Source: Desulfovibrio sp. (GTDB taxonomy: Bacteria > Bacillota > Dethiobacteria > DTU022). From it: DNA of 44,097 nt. Below, one piece after another: positions 1-7,190 of this stretch. Each line of letters opens with the position of its first letter. Position 1 is the stretch's first letter. Below the pieces are notes generated by a model. The model ran no database searches, was not told the origin of the DNA, and worked only from the letters and a program-made list of their open reading frames with translations. The position numbers and the translations under genes were made by a program. The DNA lies in assembly GCA_020060545.1 (NCBI GenBank), contig JAGUZX010000130.1:1-44097 (forward strand), written 5' to 3'.

Positions 1-881
1 AAGTTGATGCCCATCAAGAGCGGGTAATCGCGGGAGATCACCGCCTGGATATTGAGCGTGCCCATGCCGGGCCAGGTGAAAACCGTCTCGGTAATGATGG
101 CGCCCGAAAATACATAGGGCAGACTGAGGCCGAGAATGGTGATCACCGGGAGCAGGGCGTTGCGCAACGCATGCTTGTAAATGACCACCCTTTCGGAGAG
201 GCCTTTAGCCCGGGCGGTGCGGATATAATCCTGCCGGATCACTTCAAGCATGCTCGAGCGGACATAGCGCAGCCAGGAGGCGATACTGGCCGCGGAAAGG
301 ACAAACAACGGCAGCACCAGGTGATGGCCGATATCCTTGGCCCTCTCCAGCCAGTTGGCGTGCTCGAGCCCGGGGGTGACCATGTTATTGATCGGAAACC
401 AGCCAAAATCGAAAGCAAAAATCTTGATCATCGCTATCCCCAGGAAAAACACCGGGATCGACACCCCGGCCATGGCCAGGATGGTGAACAGGTAGTCCAT
501 GCGGGAGTACTGCTTGGTGGCCGAAAGGACACCGATCGGGACGGCAATGATAAAGCTGAAAAAAAGCGAGGCGAAAGAAAGCAGGAAGGTCGGAAAGAGA
601 CGGGACTTGATTATTTCGGTGACCGGCTTCTTAAAGCGGATTGAGTAACCAAGATTGCCCGAAAGGGTGTGCCTCAGCCAGGTGATATATTGAACATGCA
701 CCGGCTTGTCCACACCCAACTGCTCGGCCCTTCTTTGAAAGGCTTCCTTGCTCAGGTTAGGATCAATCAGGTTCGACATCGGATTTCCCGGCGCGGCGCT
801 TATGATCAGAAAAATAAAGACGGAGATGCCGAAAAGAGTGGGCACTAGCTGCAGTATCCTGCGAATAAGAAACTGTCTCAC
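1..881 (-). CDS. ABC transporter permease, DppB/OppB type (3' end outside window)
   Basis: Inner-membrane permease of a peptide/nickel-class ABC importer. Translating the minus strand from a GTG at 879-881 gives a protein beginning MRQFLIRRILQLVPTLFG, the usual first helix of DppB-like permeases, followed by SAAPGNP, several hydrophobic helices and the permease signature ARAKGLSERVVIYKHALRNA (the EAA loop that contacts the ATPase). The frame stays open to base 1, ending near ISRDYPLLMGIN, so only about 30 residues are missing compared with the family's usual length. The GTG has an AGGAGG six bases upstream; the GTG directly before it (882-884) is too close to that site. It lies 89 bp downstream of the binding-protein gene on the same strand, so the two probably form one transport operon continuing outside the window. 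The transported substrate cannot be read from the sequence. Confidence 0.9.
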   Translation of the reverse strand, partial: MRQFLIRRILQLVPTLFGISVFIFLIISAAPGNPMSNLIDPNLSKEAFQRRAEQLGVDKPVHVQYITWLRHTLSGNLGYSIRFKKPVTEIIKSRLFPTFLLSFASLFFSFIIAVPIGVLSATKQYSRMDYLFTILAMAGVSIPVFFLGIAMIKIFAFDFGWFPINNMVTPGLEHANWLERAKDIGHHLVLPLFVLSAASIASWLRYVRSSMLEVIRQDYIRTARAKGLSERVVIYKHALRNALLPVITILGLSLPYVFSGAIITETVFTWPGMGTLNIQAVISRDYPLLMGIN

Positions 882-911
882 CACTTGCCTCCTTTCAGAG
901 GATCTGAATCA

Positions 912-946
912 ATACTGTGTCCCGGCCGGCAGCCGGGACACAGTAT
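912..946 (-). other. Perfect 14-bp stem-loop between binding protein and permease genes
   Basis: Arms 912-925 and 933-946 are exact reverse complements (ATACTGTGTCCCGG) with a 7-base loop. No T-run follows on the minus strand, so it is not a classic terminator. In binding-protein operons such hairpins often protect the upstream mRNA from 3' decay, giving more binding protein than permease; that role is inferred. Confidence 0.7.
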
Positions 947-970
947 ATACTTACGAGCATTTAAGCACGG

Positions 971-2677
971 TTAGTTGGTCGGCTTGACCAGCAAGCCTTC
1001 CTTGTTGTACTTGTAGCCGGCTTTCTTGAGCAGCTCTTTCGCCTTCTCCGGGTTGTACGGGTAAGGCTTGATGTCAGGGTTAAAAGCCCAGCTGACGGAA
1101 GACATGTGCGACGCCTGGACGATGCCCATGCCGTCCAGCAGGCCTTCCACCATCGCCTCGCGGTTGATCGCATAGGTGAGCGCCTGGCGTACCAGCTTGT
1201 TGGAGAGGAACGGGTGGCGCATATTGATCCCCATGTACTGGTAACCGTTTTGCGCGTACTCGGCGATCGTGATATGCGGCGCCTTTTTAAATTCCGCCCA
1301 GTCGTCGGCGTTGGGCTGCATCCAGGCGATATCGATGTCTTTATTCAGCAGGCTCGGTACGGCGACGTCACGGTTGTGGATCGCAATGATTAGTTTATCG
1401 AGCTTGGGCGCACCGTAAACATAGTCCGGGTTCTTGACCAGTTCAAAGTACTGCCCCTGTACGTACTTGCTGAACTTGAAGGGGCCGCAGCCGATCGGAT
1501 TGGTGGTAACGCCCGGGTGCTTCTCGAGGTCCTTAATCGGGGTGCCTTCGAAAACGTGCTTGGGCGAGATCCCCCAGGTCGACACGAGCAGGTGGGCGGG
1601 CGCATCCACTTCCGCGAAATGGAACTCGATTTCGTAGTCGCCCTTCACCACAATGCCCGGTAACTCTTCGGCATATACTATGTTGCCGTTCGCATCTTTC
1701 TTCCGCACAACATTGCCTTCGGCATCTTTCACTACATTGCCTTGAGCATCTTTTTCAGGATAACCGTTCCTGTACTCGTCGAAACCTCTCAGCTTCATCC
1801 ATGAATCCGCGCGCACCCCGGTGTAGTCCGGGTCGCACATCCACAGGAAAGTGAACGCCACGTCATGAGCGGTTACCGGCTTGCCGTCATGCCACTTGAC
1901 GTCTTCGCGCAGCTTGTAGGAGAAAACCAGCCCGTCGTCCGAGACATCCCATTCGCTGGCGATCCCCGGCTTGTAGCTGAGGTCCGGGTTGGTATTGAGC
2001 AGCCCCATGAAGATCGGATCGTGGCAGTCCGCGTCGTAGGCGCTCTCGGAAAGGTTCGGGTTGAAGATGCCGTCCGGCGCCGACCACATGGCGTAGACGA
2101 TCTCATTCTTGCCGGAGGTCACTTCCCACTTCTCGAGGTCGAAGTATTTCCCGAAGGGGTTCGGCTTGAACTCCTTCAGCCGGTTGTTGTAAACATGAGC
2201 CTCCAGCCCGGCGTAGAGCCAGACGTAGGGGCACTCGTCGTAAAGAATCTCCATCCATTCCCAGTAGATCGGCTTGCGGAGCTCGATGTCCACGACGCCC
2301 CGGCCCTGGAGCAGCAGCTCGTCGCTCTTCGGATTGTCAAGCCCCACCGCGTTCCACTTCATGTCTTTGAGCCAGATCCCCGATGCGTCGGGGTCGGCGC
2401 CGAGGCGCCAGCCCATCAGGTAAAGCTCGAAATCAACGTTATCGTAAACCTTCTCCGCCAGGGTGGCGAATTCCATGATGTCAAGGTTCACCTTGATCCC
2501 GATCGCTTCCAGGTTCTCCTTGATCAGCTCCGCGGAAGCCATCCGCACGGGGTTCCCGGTGGGGTAGCTTAAGGTCAGCTCAATGGGATCCCCCACCACT
2601 TCTTTGGCGCAGCCTCCCGCGAATACTGGCACCAGCAGCAGTACTGCCAGCAGCATAAGTAAACCTTTTTTCAACAC
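971..2677 (-). CDS. Lipoprotein substrate-binding protein of ABC transporter (SBP_bac_5), apparently circularly permuted
   Basis: Extracytoplasmic binding protein for the adjacent permease, 568 residues. It starts at GTG 2675-2677 with GGGGGAAG upstream. Residues 1-22 are a lipoprotein signal peptide with lipobox FAGGC, so Cys23 should carry the lipid. The order of the mature protein is unusual. Residues about 27-187 (from ELTLSYPTGN through LYLMGWRLGADPD to FDLEKWEV) look like the C-terminal piece of a normal family 5 binding protein. Residues about 188-568 (from NEIVYAMWSAPDGIFNPN through DVKWHDGKPVTAHDVAFTF and LVRQALTYAINREAMVEG to KAKELLKKAGYKYNKEGLL) look like the normal mature N-terminus and middle. 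The protein stops just where a normal one would continue into ELTLSYPTGN. Residues about 308-334 hold a small internal repeat. The family assignment is firm; the permutation is inferred from remembered family order. Peptide, nickel or another ligand is possible. Confidence 0.88.
   Translation of the reverse strand: MLKKGLLMLLAVLLLVPVFAGGCAKEVVGDPIELTLSYPTGNPVRMASAELIKENLEAIGIKVNLDIMEFATLAEKVYDNVDFELYLMGWRLGADPDASGIWLKDMKWNAVGLDNPKSDELLLQGRGVVDIELRKPIYWEWMEILYDECPYVWLYAGLEAHVYNNRLKEFKPNPFGKYFDLEKWEVTSGKNEIVYAMWSAPDGIFNPNLSESAYDADCHDPIFMGLLNTNPDLSYKPGIASEWDVSDDGLVFSYKLREDVKWHDGKPVTAHDVAFTFLWMCDPDYTGVRADSWMKLRGFDEYRNGYPEKDAQGNVVKDAEGNVVRKKDANGNIVYAEELPGIVVKGDYEIEFHFAEVDAPAHLLVSTWGISPKHVFEGTPIKDLEKHPGVTTNPIGCGPFKFSKYVQGQYFELVKNPDYVYGAPKLDKLIIAIHNRDVAVPSLLNKDIDIAWMQPNADDWAEFKKAPHITIAEYAQNGYQYMGINMRHPFLSNKLVRQALTYAINREAMVEGLLDGMGIVQASHMSSVSWAFNPDIKPYPYNPEKAKELLKKAGYKYNKEGLLVKPTN
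1676..1753 (-). repeat. Three imperfect 24-bp repeats inside the binding protein gene
   Basis: Units at 1730-1753, 1706-1729 and 1676-1699 (the last separated by six bases) encode KDAQGNVV, KDAEGNVV and KDANGNIV. They are in frame and lie in a loop between two conserved SBP_bac_5 blocks, so they look like a recent in-frame expansion of a surface loop. Confidence 0.8.
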
Positions 2678-3072
2678 GTTCCAACTTCCCCCTTTTTGAG
2701 TATGCTTTTACTATTTTTCAAACGCGATCCGCTCTTGCCGGCAACCACCTCCTTTTCTAAACAGCCCGTTTTTGGTCAGGCCCAATTATGGTTGGTCTCT
2801 CCGGCTGATGCGCTGTCATGGCTTACCGGCGGCGTTTCAAAAAAAAACTTGTTGCCGGCGAATTGAACAAGCCAACCAAAAATATTTATTCTCCAAAGGC
2901 ATTGATATTTCCTTTTTTTAATTTTCGATAATTTATAGTTTTTGCCGACCGGGGGCGCGTGATCGGCGGAAACGGAAAAGGCTCCGGGTGTATTAACATT
3001 ATTACAAAAAGCGCGCTTCAAAAAAAGAGGGCGGTTATTCCGCTTAAGCAGGACAACCATCCCTTTTTTTGA
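2678..3072. other. Intergenic stretch between tRNA cluster and ABC operon
   Basis: I see no convincing gene in these 395 bp. An open frame at 2776-3060 on the minus strand (94 codons) has no recognisable domain, odd composition and only a weak ribosome-binding site. An AGGAGGTGG sequence (minus strand, 2745-2753) has no matching open frame at normal spacing. The stretch should contain the promoter of the ABC operon, but no clear -35/-10 pair stands out. Confidence 0.5.
3004..3043 (-). terminator. Candidate terminator of the tRNA operon
   Basis: On the minus strand a short hairpin GCGGAATAACCGC (3031-3043) is followed by CCTCTTTTTTT, then a second self-complementary AAGCGCGCTT (3009-3018) with another short T-run. 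It lies about 30 bp after tRNA-Leu and fits a rho-independent end, although both stems are short. Confidence 0.45.
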
Positions 3073-3161
3073 TGGTGCCGGGAACCGGAATCGAACCGGT
3101 ACGGGTAATAATACCCGAGGGATTTTAAGTCCCTTGCGTCTGCCTGTTCCGCCATCCCGGC
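3073..3161 (-). tRNA. tRNA-Leu (UAA)
   Basis: Acceptor stem GCCGGGA/TCCCGGC with discriminator A and encoded CCA. The anticodon loop ACTTAAAA gives anticodon UAA. The long variable arm typical of Leu is present, as is a GGTTCGATTCC T arm. It is the last gene of a five-tRNA cluster. Confidence 0.97.
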
Positions 3162-3169
3162 AAAAAAAA

Positions 3170-3243
3170 TGGAGGCGACACCCGGATTCGAACCGGGGGT
3201 AAAGGATTTGCAGTCCTCTGCCTTACCACTTGGCTATGTCGCC
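3170..3243 (-). tRNA. tRNA-Cys (GCA)
   Basis: A 74-nt cloverleaf with acceptor GGCGACA/TGTCGCC, anticodon GCA in loop ACTGCAAA, T arm GGTTCGAATCC and encoded CCA. It lies eight bases upstream of tRNA-Leu in the same transcript. Confidence 0.97.
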
Positions 3244-3251
3244 TTAAAAAA

Positions 3252-3326
3252 TGGAGCGGAAGACGGGATTTGAACCCGCGACCCTCGCCTTGGCAAGGCG
3301 ATGCTCTACCGCTGAGCCACTTCCGC
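3252..3326 (-). tRNA. tRNA-Gly (GCC)
   Basis: A 75-nt cloverleaf with acceptor GCGGAAG/CTTCCGC, anticodon GCC in a CGCCTTGCCAAGGCG stem-loop, T arm GGTTCAAATCC and encoded CCA. Confidence 0.97.
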
Positions 3327-3331
3327 GTCAA

Positions 3332-3407
<76 letters not shown>

Positions 3408-3412
3408 AGGTA

Positions 3413-3491
3413 TGGCGGAGCTGACGGGACTCGAACCCGCGATCTCCGGCTTGACAGGCCGATATGTTAACCGACTACACCACAGCTCCGC
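3413..3491 (-). tRNA. tRNA-Asp (GTC)
   Basis: A 79-nt cloverleaf with acceptor GCGGAGC/GCTCCGC, anticodon GTC in CGGCCTGTCAAGCCG, T arm GGTTCGAGTCC and encoded CCA. It is the first gene of the cluster, directly behind a strong promoter. Confidence 0.97.
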
Positions 3492-3502
3492 GTGCAAGGA
3501 AT

Positions 3503-3531
3503 AGTATACACAACCGCTCCCAAAAAGTCAA
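3503..3531 (-). promoter_or_regulatory. Promoter of the five-tRNA operon
   Basis: On the minus strand TTGACT (3526-3531) and TATACT (3503-3508) are separated by exactly 17 bp, a near-consensus housekeeping sigma promoter. Initiation would fall a few bases before tRNA-Asp. Confidence 0.85.
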
Positions 3532-3552
3532 TATGCCGGGACCGCACCGGGA

Positions 3553-3639
3553 GGGTCGCACGTGACATTGTGACATTAAATCACAGTTGCCGCCCATTAT
3601 GTTGAACCGGCGCTTAATGTCACAATGTCACGCGACCCC
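3553..3639. repeat. Long inverted repeat with internal GTGACATT duplication
   Basis: Arms 3561-3579 and 3614-3632 are exact 19-bp reverse complements (CGTGACATTGTGACATTAA) around a 34-base loop. Seven more pairs (GGGTCGC at 3553-3559) extend the stem past one unpaired base at 3560. Each arm holds GTGACATT as a tandem pair. It lies between rex and the tRNA promoter. No T-run follows. It may be a mobile palindromic element or a processing hairpin. Confidence 0.8.
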
Positions 3640-3716
3640 ATCGCTCCGCCCCTCACGCCCAAACCGCTCCGGCACACGGACGCGCCCAAAACGCCGCGGC
3701 GGGGCCGCAGAAACGA

Positions 3717-4412
3717 TCAGTCAAGCGAAAGCATCTTGGAGGATTTTGGTTCGCCGGTCTCGTGACGCAGGCGGGACAGCCGCTCTTCCTCGGCGGAGCA
3801 GTAATAAATAAGGCTTTGCAGCTCTATGGTCAGGTCGGCATTATGCACATGGACCCCTTCAGGGACATGAAGCTTTGCCGGAGCAAAATTGAGGATGGCG
3901 GTAATGCCCTGTTTCACGATGCCGTCCACCGCCTCCTGCGCTTCATTGGCGGGTACAGCGATTATGGCTACTTTAATCATATGCCGCTTGATTACATCGT
4001 GCAACTTTTCTACCGGCAAAACCTCGATCTGGTTAATCTTTTGGCCGATCAGATGGGGGTCCTTGTCAAACACGGCGACAATATTGACATAAGGGTTTTT
4101 GCTGGCGTTGTAGCGGGTCAAGGCGGTGCCCAGATGCCCGGCGCCAATGACGATAATATTTGTCTTTTTGTCCAGGCCGATGATTTTGAGAATCTTTTCC
4201 CGCAGGTAAGCCGTATTATAACCGGTGCCGCGGGTGCCGAAAGCGCCGAAATAAGCCAGGTCTTTGCGGATTTGTTCCGCGGTAAATCCTGATTCGAGGC
4301 TTAACTCCTTGGAAGAAATAATTTCAACGTCCCGCCGGATTAAATTATCCAGGATCCGCAGATACACCGGCAACCGTTTAATTACTGATTTGGAGATATC
4401 GCGATTTGGCAT
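3717..4412 (-). CDS. rex: Redox-sensing transcriptional repressor Rex
   Basis: Rex senses the NADH/NAD+ ratio and represses fermentation and electron-transfer genes when NADH is low. The 231-residue protein has an N-terminal winged helix (about 1-75; KSVIKRLPVYLRILDNL and ELSLESGFTAEQIRKDLAYF) and a Rossmann domain beginning IIVIGAGHLGTALTRY. The conserved FGAFGTRGTGYN hinge and a domain-swap C-terminal helix are also visible. I chose the ATG at 4410-4412 because MPNRDISKSVIKRLP matches the family's usual beginning; GTG 4422-4424 is nearer to the AGGAGGG but would leave only two bases of spacing. The C-terminus is slightly longer than the typical 210-215 residues. It is last in a minus-strand series after mnmM but has its own candidate promoter. 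Confidence 0.95.
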   Translation of the reverse strand: MPNRDISKSVIKRLPVYLRILDNLIRRDVEIISSKELSLESGFTAEQIRKDLAYFGAFGTRGTGYNTAYLREKILKIIGLDKKTNIIVIGAGHLGTALTRYNASKNPYVNIVAVFDKDPHLIGQKINQIEVLPVEKLHDVIKRHMIKVAIIAVPANEAQEAVDGIVKQGITAILNFAPAKLHVPEGVHVHNADLTIELQSLIYYCSAEEERLSRLRHETGEPKSSKMLSLD

Positions 4413-4455
4413 TTGAAAAACCACTCCCTCCTGATGAAAAAGAATGAACACGAAT

Positions 4456-4484
4456 ATCTTATCATAAACAGGTTTTGATCGCAA
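4456..4484 (-). promoter_or_regulatory. Candidate rex promoter
   Basis: TTGCGA (4479-4484) and TAAGAT (4456-4461) are separated by 17 bp on the minus strand, about 45 bp before the rex start. Both boxes deviate from consensus, so this is only a candidate. Confidence 0.4.
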
Positions 4485-4549
4485 TGGAATATGCATAAAA
4501 AATTGGCAATATTTATTCTTTAGCCAGGGTTACGGGGAATCCGACGAAA

Positions 4550-5101
4550 TCAGTACTTCTGGATGGCGATTAGATCGGGCGGGGTGATGCGGTTAATAAT
4601 TTCGGAAAAGATAACCGCATACCGGGAGGGGTTAAGCTTGCGGCAGAACGCCAAAAGCGCTTCTTTTTCCGCGAGCCCTTCCCGGTGGCCGGGGTAGACA
4701 ACCATCGCCGCCAGGCCGCCCGGGGCAAGCAGGTTTAAAGCCGCCTCCAGGCCGGCCACGGTTGAATCCGCCCGGGTGGCAAAATTGTGATCGCCGCCGG
4801 GAAGGTATCCCAGGTTGAAAACGGCTGCGGAAACCGGTTCAACCACATAGTCGGACATCTGCTGGTGGCCGGCATGGATCAAGACAACCCTTTCCCGCAG
4901 GTTCTCCTGATCCAAAACCCCGGCGGTGCGCCGCAGCGCCTCTTCCTGGAGATCGAACGCATAAACGCGCCCGCCGGGTCCCACCAGGCGGGCCAGGAAA
5001 AGGGTATCGCGCCCGTTCCCGGCGGTTGCATCCACGGCAATCGCGCCTTCCTTGAGCACCGCAGAAACCAGGAGGTGCGCCAGGTCAGTAACCTTGAGCA
5101 T
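4550..5101 (-). CDS. mnmM: Class I SAM methyltransferase, MnmM/YtqB family (tRNA wobble uridine methyltransferase)
   Basis: A 183-residue SAM-dependent methyltransferase. Motif I is AVDATAGNGRDTLFLA (about 22-37) and the acidic end of strand 2 is VYAFDLQEEAL. Then come VFNLGYLPGGDH, the NLGYLPGGD signature of the YtqB family, and a C-terminal VIFSEIINRITPPDLIAIQK. YtqB of Bacillus subtilis has been reassigned as MnmM, which methylates nm5s2U to mnm5s2U at tRNA position 34; the substrate here is transferred by family. The ATG has GGGGG about six bases upstream. It sits 30 bp after the DUF503 gene and likely shares its transcript. Confidence 0.85.
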   Translation of the reverse strand: MLKVTDLAHLLVSAVLKEGAIAVDATAGNGRDTLFLARLVGPGGRVYAFDLQEEALRRTAGVLDQENLRERVVLIHAGHQQMSDYVVEPVSAAVFNLGYLPGGDHNFATRADSTVAGLEAALNLLAPGGLAAMVVYPGHREGLAEKEALLAFCRKLNPSRYAVIFSEIINRITPPDLIAIQKY

Positions 5102-5131
5102 CGCGAGCCCCCATTCTGATTAGCCGGGTTT

Positions 5132-5413
5132 TCAATATATTTCCACCTTTGAAGAGATAATGTTGACCCGGCTGTCATTTTCCACGAATGAGAAAATCTG
5201 CTCCAAAATACTGTCCGCCCCGGCGCCGTTGTGGCAGACTACGGCCAGGCCCAACTCGGCATGCTGCCAGAGATCCTGGCACCCTACTTCCGTCACCGAA
5301 AGATTGAACTGGTTGCGCAAGCGTTGGATTAAGCTCATCAGGACCTGCCTTTTACTTTTTAGCGAGCCTGCGGCTGGTATATGGATTTCCAGGAGACAGA
5401 TGGCTACGCGCAT
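5132..5413 (-). CDS. DUF503 / YlxP-like small protein
   Basis: A 93-residue protein with the DUF503 pattern: MRVAICLLEIHIPAAGSLKS, KRQVLMSLIQRLRNQFNLSV, then EVGCQDLWQHAELGLAVVC and a C-terminal helix ending in VEIY. DUF503 proteins (YlxP in Bacillus) are ferredoxin-like-fold proteins often encoded near ribosome maturation genes, and their biochemical role is not settled. I chose the ATG at 5411-5413; a GTG three codons earlier (5420-5422) is possible. Neither has a strong ribosome-binding site, which suggests coupling to the upstream BFN gene 35 bp away. Confidence 0.85.
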   Translation of the reverse strand: MRVAICLLEIHIPAAGSLKSKRQVLMSLIQRLRNQFNLSVTEVGCQDLWQHAELGLAVVCHNGAGADSILEQIFSFVENDSRVNIISSKVEIY

Positions 5414-5448
5414 GGATAACACCGCCAGGGTTAGCCGGGCCGATCCGG

Positions 5449-5916
5449 TTAATGGAGATGGGGCCCGCCCTCGTCGGGCTCACTGCTGTCAGGCATTTCA
5501 AGGCCCTTTTCTTCAATCAGGTCTTTGACCGAAAAAGTATAAGCCGCCACCTTGCCGCTGATAAAAATCGGGCAGCCGACGGTCAACGCCAGGGCCACGG
5601 CATCGCTCGGCCTGGCGTCGATGACCATTTCTTGCTGGCTGCTTTTTAAATAGATTTCCGCAAAAAAAGTGCTTTCCCGGAGATCGGTTACCACTACTTT
5701 CTCTACCGTTACGTTCAAGTGGTTGCAAAGCGACTTAAAAAGGTCGTGCGTCATCGGGCGGGGTGGAATATGCCCTTGGAGCTTGATCATGATGGCCTGA
5801 GCTTCCCAAAAACCGATCCCAATCGGCAGGACAATCGATTCTTCCAGATCGACCAGCAAAAGAAGCGGGTTTTGAACGGGATCCAGGACCACTTCCTTTA
5901 CTTTTACCGGAATCAC
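5449..5916 (-). CDS. Bifunctional nuclease (BFN, DUF151) domain protein
   Basis: A 155-residue protein. Its first 130 residues match the BFN/DUF151 domain: VVLDPVQNPLLLLVDLEESIVLPIGIG, then EAQAIMIKLQG, RPMTHDLFKSLC and EMVIDARPSDAVALAL, whose DARPSDAVALA is the family's hallmark. Members bind or cleave nucleic acids in some organisms; the bacterial role is largely unknown. The C-terminal tail is short and acidic (PDSSEPDEGG). The start is GTG 5914-5916 with GGAGGGGG seven bases upstream, 17 bp after the radical SAM gene ends, so the two are probably cotranscribed. Confidence 0.9.
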   Translation of the reverse strand: MIPVKVKEVVLDPVQNPLLLLVDLEESIVLPIGIGFWEAQAIMIKLQGHIPPRPMTHDLFKSLCNHLNVTVEKVVVTDLRESTFFAEIYLKSSQQEMVIDARPSDAVALALTVGCPIFISGKVAAYTFSVKDLIEEKGLEMPDSSEPDEGGPHLH

Positions 5917-5933
5917 GCAGTCACCCCCTCCGC

Positions 5934-7076
5934 TTAGAGATAACCAAGCACGACCTGGCTGATATAATCGTCCACCGGGAGACCCGTCTTGGACAGGTGC
6001 CGGTAAGCCTGCTCAACCCTGCCCGAAAGCAGCGGGTTTAAACGATCATCAAGCAGGCGGTAAATACCGCTCCGGCGGCCCAGGCGGAAACGTTCCCGTT
6101 CCGGCGCCGGAAGAGCAAAATATTGTTCAATCACGCGGCGCATTTGCGGGAGATCCTGCGGCAGCTTCCCCTGGACCTCTTCCAGCAAATTCAGGATATG
6201 GTCGCTTACAAAAGTGCTGTCGATCCCGGCCAGGTTTTGGAGCAGCAGTTCCTCTTCACGGACGATGCCTTCATCATCCAGGACCGTAAATTCCCCCGCG
6301 CGGCATTTATCGTAAAGAGGGCTGGCGGGGTGGACGGCCAGGGTGCGGACACGGATGTAATCGGGATTGATTGCATTCAACGCCGCGGCGGTGGCCAGCG
6401 CATGCTCCCGCCACATCTCTTTGCCGCCCAGGCCGAGAATAACATACTCGCTTAAGGAAATACCGGCGGCTCTGACTTTTAGGCCGGCTTCCACCTGCTG
6501 GGCCCCGGTAACCCCTTTTTGCATCAACGCCAGGGTAGGGTCATGCCCGCTCTCCAGCCCCACATGGATGCGGCTTAGACCGGCTTCCTTCAGCCGGGCC
6601 AGCTCCCGGTCGGTCTTGCGCAGCAGCGAGCGCGCCCGCGCGTACGTCGTTACCCGCGTGATACCGGGAACCTTGCGGTAAAGCAGCTCCAAAATTGCGC
6701 CCAACTGATCCGCAGGCAAGATCATGCTGTCCGCATCCTGCAAAAAAACCGCCCCGGAGCCCTGGTAAAGCCAGAGAGCCGCCTGGAAAAAGAGCGGGCC
6801 GGCGTCGCGGGCCCGGGCAAAGATTTCCGAAGGCAGCGCTTCACCGTTTCCTTTTTTTACGGCCAGGGCCTGCACTTTTTCCACGGCGATACCGACCGCC
6901 TCGATATCCCGTTTAATTTCTTCCAGAGAACGACGGCTAAATTTATCGGCTTTATACACAGGACAAAAAAGGCAGCGGTTCCACGGGCAGTTCCGGGTGA
7001 GGCGGATCAGGAGGCTGGCGGCTTCGCTGGGAGGCCTGATCGGGCCCTGTTCAATAGTCATCGGGTTTGTCGCCAT
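5934..7076 (-). CDS. Radical SAM protein with CX4CX2C cluster motif
   Basis: A 380-residue radical SAM enzyme. The cluster-binding motif is NCPWNRCLFCPVYKA near residue 30. Spacing is C-X4-C-X2-C, not the classic CX3CX2C; as I recall, a group of bacterial radical SAM proteins of unknown substrate shares this spacing. The barrel continues with ITRVTTYARARSLL, RLKEAGLSRIHVGLESGHD and YVILGLGGKEMWREHA, then a helical C-terminus. I chose ATG 7074-7076 because GGAGG lies five bases before it; the frame stays open far upstream, but only as the antisense of pyrE. It heads the series radical SAM, BFN, DUF503, mnmM. The substrate is unknown. Confidence 0.88.
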   Translation of the reverse strand: MATNPMTIEQGPIRPPSEAASLLIRLTRNCPWNRCLFCPVYKADKFSRRSLEEIKRDIEAVGIAVEKVQALAVKKGNGEALPSEIFARARDAGPLFFQAALWLYQGSGAVFLQDADSMILPADQLGAILELLYRKVPGITRVTTYARARSLLRKTDRELARLKEAGLSRIHVGLESGHDPTLALMQKGVTGAQQVEAGLKVRAAGISLSEYVILGLGGKEMWREHALATAAALNAINPDYIRVRTLAVHPASPLYDKCRAGEFTVLDDEGIVREEELLLQNLAGIDSTFVSDHILNLLEEVQGKLPQDLPQMRRVIEQYFALPAPERERFRLGRRSGIYRLLDDRLNPLLSGRVEQAYRHLSKTGLPVDDYISQVVLGYL

Positions 7077-7156
7077 CGATTCCTCCGGCAGTGCGTTGAT
7101 TGCATTAATTATAACCCAATTTTCCGGCCAACTCAACTTAAATGAGAGGTAAGAAG

Positions 7157-7165
7157 TGGTATAAT
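7157..7165 (+). promoter_or_regulatory. Extended -10 promoter of the pyrE-like gene
   Basis: TGGTATAAT is a perfect extended -10 (TGn TATAAT) 25 bp before the GTG start. No good -35 sits 17 bp upstream, as is usual for extended -10 promoters. Confidence 0.7.
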
Positions 7166-7190
7166 ACAAAAAAAGACTAAGACAGGCGGG

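Noticed and set aside
2776-2830. Glycine riboswitch: the minus strand contains CCGGAGAGACC
   Set aside because: The partner segments of the glycine aptamer (GCCGAAGGGGCAA and the closing CTCTCAGGCAAA) are missing and the downstream gene is a peptide-type binding protein.
2776-3060. 94-codon minus-strand frame after the tRNA cluster
   Set aside because: No domain, odd composition, overlaps the candidate terminator and has a weak ribosome-binding site.
3566-3588. Rex operator near rex (TTGTGA-CATTAAA-TCACAG)
   Set aside because: The half-sites are 7 bp apart where the Rex consensus has 6, the last base differs, and the site is downstream of rex. It is explained by the long inverted repeat.
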